51,869 nt of DNA from Reyranella sp. (GTDB taxonomy: Bacteria; Pseudomonadota; Alphaproteobacteria; Reyranellales; Reyranellaceae), in the NCBI RefSeq assembly GCF_017305915.1, contig NZ_JAFKJN010000041.1, forward strand, positions 1-51,869, in the 5' to 3' direction. A program made the translations under genes and the position numbers. Below, piece by piece: positions 50,569 through 51,869 of the stretch. The notes under the pieces were generated by a model. That model was not told the DNA's origin. It did no database searches and saw only the letters and a list, made by a program, of their open reading frames with translations. Numbering within the stretch: position 1 is the stretch's first letter; the number at the start of each line of letters is the position of its first letter.

Positions 50569-51611
50569 TCGCGCAATTGCGTCAGCGCCTGTTGGCGACG
50601 CCGGTCGATGCGGCGATCACGCTGATCTGCCTCTACATCGTCTGGCGCATCTCGGTGCCGCTGGTGCATTGGCTTCTGCTCGACGCCACCTGGCAGGGCA
50701 CCAGCCGCGACGACTGCAAGGGCTCCGGCGCCTGCTGGGTGTTCGTGAAGATGCGCTTCAGCCAGTTCATGTACGGCCAGTATCCGGTGCCGGAGCGCTG
50801 GCGCGTCGACATCGTCGGCGCGCTGTGGGTGGCCGTGACGCTGGCGCTGTCGTGGCGCGGCCTGCCGCAGCGTCGCGGCGCCACGGTCGCGGCTGCCGTC
50901 CTGCTGCCACCGGTCGGCATCGTGCTGCTGCACGGCGGCTGGGGCACCGGCCTCAAGCTGGTCGAGACGCGGGAATGGGGCGGGCTGATGCTGACCCTGT
51001 TCCTCACCGTCTATGCCGGCCTGATCGCCATCCCGCTCGGCGTGCTGCTGGCGCTCGGCCGCCAGTCGCGGTTGCCGCTGGTCCGCTTCGCCTCGGTGGT
51101 GTTCATCGAGTTCTGGCGCGGCGTGCCGATCATCACCGTGATCTTCCTCGCCTCGCTGCTGCTGCCGCTGATCATGCCGACCGGCTTCGATGTCGACCGC
51201 CTGGCGCGCGCCGTGATCGGGCTTGCCTTCGTGATCGCGGCCTATATGGCGGAGGCGGTGCGCGGCGGCCTGCAGGCGCTGCCCGAAGGCCAGGCCGAGG
51301 CCGCCCAGGCGCTGGGGCTGGGCTACTGGCGCATCCAGCGCATGATCGTGCTGCCGCAGGCGCTGCGCATCGCGCTGCCGGCGATGACCAACGAGTTCAT
51401 CGCCCTGTTCAAGAACACCACCCTGGTGCTGATCGTCTCGATCTTCGACCTCCTGGGCATCGCCCAGGCGGCGCTGGCCGACCCGGCCTGGGTCGGCATG
51501 AACATGGAGGCCTATGTCTTCGCCGGCGCCATCTACTGGTTCGCCTGCTTCGGCCTCTCGCAATGGAGCCGCCAGCGCGAGCGGCGCCTGCAGGTCGCTC
51601 ACGGCCGCTAG
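50565..51611 (+). CDS. aapM: Amino acid ABC transporter permease AapM-like
   Basis: This 348-residue permease has about 8 membrane segments and the same family stretch in FIEFWRGVPIITVIFLASLL and ALGLGYWRIQRMIVLPQALR. ATG 50565 overlaps the aapQ stop (ATGA), so translation is coupled. The expected aapP ATPase gene does not follow in the window; palindromes and an insertion sequence start come instead. The transporter may depend on an ATPase elsewhere or beyond the window. Confidence 0.94.
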   Translation: MIAQLRQRLLATPVDAAITLICLYIVWRISVPLVHWLLLDATWQGTSRDDCKGSGACWVFVKMRFSQFMYGQYPVPERWRVDIVGALWVAVTLALSWRGLPQRRGATVAAAVLLPPVGIVLLHGGWGTGLKLVETREWGGLMLTLFLTVYAGLIAIPLGVLLALGRQSRLPLVRFASVVFIEFWRGVPIITVIFLASLLLPLIMPTGFDVDRLARAVIGLAFVIAAYMAEAVRGGLQALPEGQAEAAQALGLGYWRIQRMIVLPQALRIALPAMTNEFIALFKNTTLVLIVSIFDLLGIAQAALADPAWVGMNMEAYVFAGAIYWFACFGLSQWSRQRERRLQVAHGR

Positions 51612-51612
51612 A

Positions 51613-51727
51613 GCATATTCCGTCCGGCTGGAATCAGCCGGACGGAATATGCCTTCTGCAACGACTATCACCCGTGCGCGCATTTCCGGTTAGATGGAAC
51701 CGCGCGCGGTTCCATCTAACCGGAAAT
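51613..51727. repeat. Two long perfect palindromes after aapM
   Basis: An 18-bp stem GCATATTCCGTCCGGCTG (51613-51630) pairs with 51635-51652 around GAAT. A 46-bp perfect palindrome spans 51682-51727, with ATTTCCGGTTAGATGGAACC as its first 20 bases. Both begin 1-70 bases after the aapM stop and lie just before the insertion sequence. They may be terminators for aap or targets of the insertion. Confidence 0.92.
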
Positions 51728-51732
51728 CGCTC

Positions 51733-51869
51733 TAGCAGTTTGCTGAAGAACCTTCCGGTTTTTCAGGATTGATGATTCCATAGCGTGGTTTTTGCTGTGG
51801 AGCATGGGCAATGCGCGGTGAGTTCCGGGATCAGGGCGGTCTGTTCTCCTACATCGACCCCGAGAGCCG
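51733..51869 (+). mobile_element. Left end of an insertion sequence (IS5-type), cut by the window end
   Basis: The segment starts near CTAGCAGTTTGCTGAAGAAC, similar to the terminal inverted repeats of IS5-family elements I recall from Bradyrhizobium-like genomes. The transposase start follows 77 bases later. The right end and the full transposase are outside the window, so the family call is provisional. Confidence 0.65.
51811..51869 (+). CDS. Transposase, N-terminal fragment (IS5-type)
   Basis: The frame starts with ATG and reads MRGEFRDQGGLFSYIDPESR up to the window end, which resembles the LFSYxxLEER start of IS5-family transposases. Only about 19 residues are visible, so catalytic residues cannot be checked. 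No separate gene symbol is given. Confidence 0.65.
   Translation, partial: MRGEFRDQGGLFSYIDPES

Noticed and set aside
1..51869. tRNA, rRNA or riboswitch genes
   Set aside because: No cloverleaf tRNA signature, no rRNA-like conserved blocks and no known riboswitch core were recognised by eye; a covariance search would be needed to be certain.

Overview
The window reads as chromosomal DNA of a high-GC alphaproteobacterium. Supporting signs are the strong G/C third-position bias in almost every gene, an alphaproteobacterial-type heme A synthase, an ETF-QO/TPR/ispE gene run, a Tct tripartite transporter, an Aap-type amino acid transporter, and many long palindromic intergenic repeats. A Reyranella- or Bradyrhizobium-like lineage is my guess from memory and is not proven here. 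I see no rRNA, tRNA or CRISPR array.

Region 1 (about 0.08-9.4 kb) is an oxalate/C1 block. On the minus strand a probable operon runs gntR, oxc (oxalyl-CoA decarboxylase), frc (formyl-CoA:oxalate CoA-transferase), a 10-formyl-THF hydrolase/formyltransferase-like gene, and fhs (formate-THF ligase). An OFA-like MFS transporter and a Crp-type regulator lie beside it on the plus strand. Together they suggest oxalate uptake, activation to oxalyl-CoA, decarboxylation to formyl-CoA, and entry of the C1 unit into the folate pool. The formyltransferase-like gene is the least expected member.

Region 2 (9.4-17.2 kb) holds an MsbA-like ABC exporter, a complete tctC-tctB-tctA transporter, a GNAT enzyme, a family-4-like uracil-DNA glycosylase that lacks two of the four expected cluster cysteines, and a MetX-like alpha/beta hydrolase. 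Region 3 (17.3-31.1 kb) is mostly housekeeping: ETF-QO, a TPR lipoprotein-like protein, ispE, a Sel1/peptidoglycan-binding protein, ctaA, a 1151-residue multi-cofactor flavoprotein, cupins, a GNAT, a methyltransferase and a MATE exporter.

Region 4 (31.1-38.6 kb) contains an RhlE-like DEAD-box helicase with a charged repetitive tail, a stand-alone RAM-domain protein, a HicB antitoxin beside a decayed HicA toxin, an amidohydrolase, an SDR and a GMC oxidoreductase. Several palindromic repeats and a frameshifted phage-like remnant follow. Region 5 (38.7-51.9 kb) is catabolic: a family 5 solute-binding protein, a DadA-like oxidase, mmsA, an FlK-like thioesterase, an SDR, an alpha/beta hydrolase, a lipoprotein serine protease with a broken paralog nearby, an N-terminally short HutF-like enzyme, and aapJ-aapQ-aapM. 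The aap set is followed by palindromes and the start of an insertion sequence, so its ATPase gene is not in the window.

The points most worth following up are the formyltransferase-like gene in the oxalate operon, the lysine/alanine-rich tail on Frc, the 1151-residue redox protein, the hairpin array at 78-282, the HicBA decay, and the repeat families that end or extend genes.
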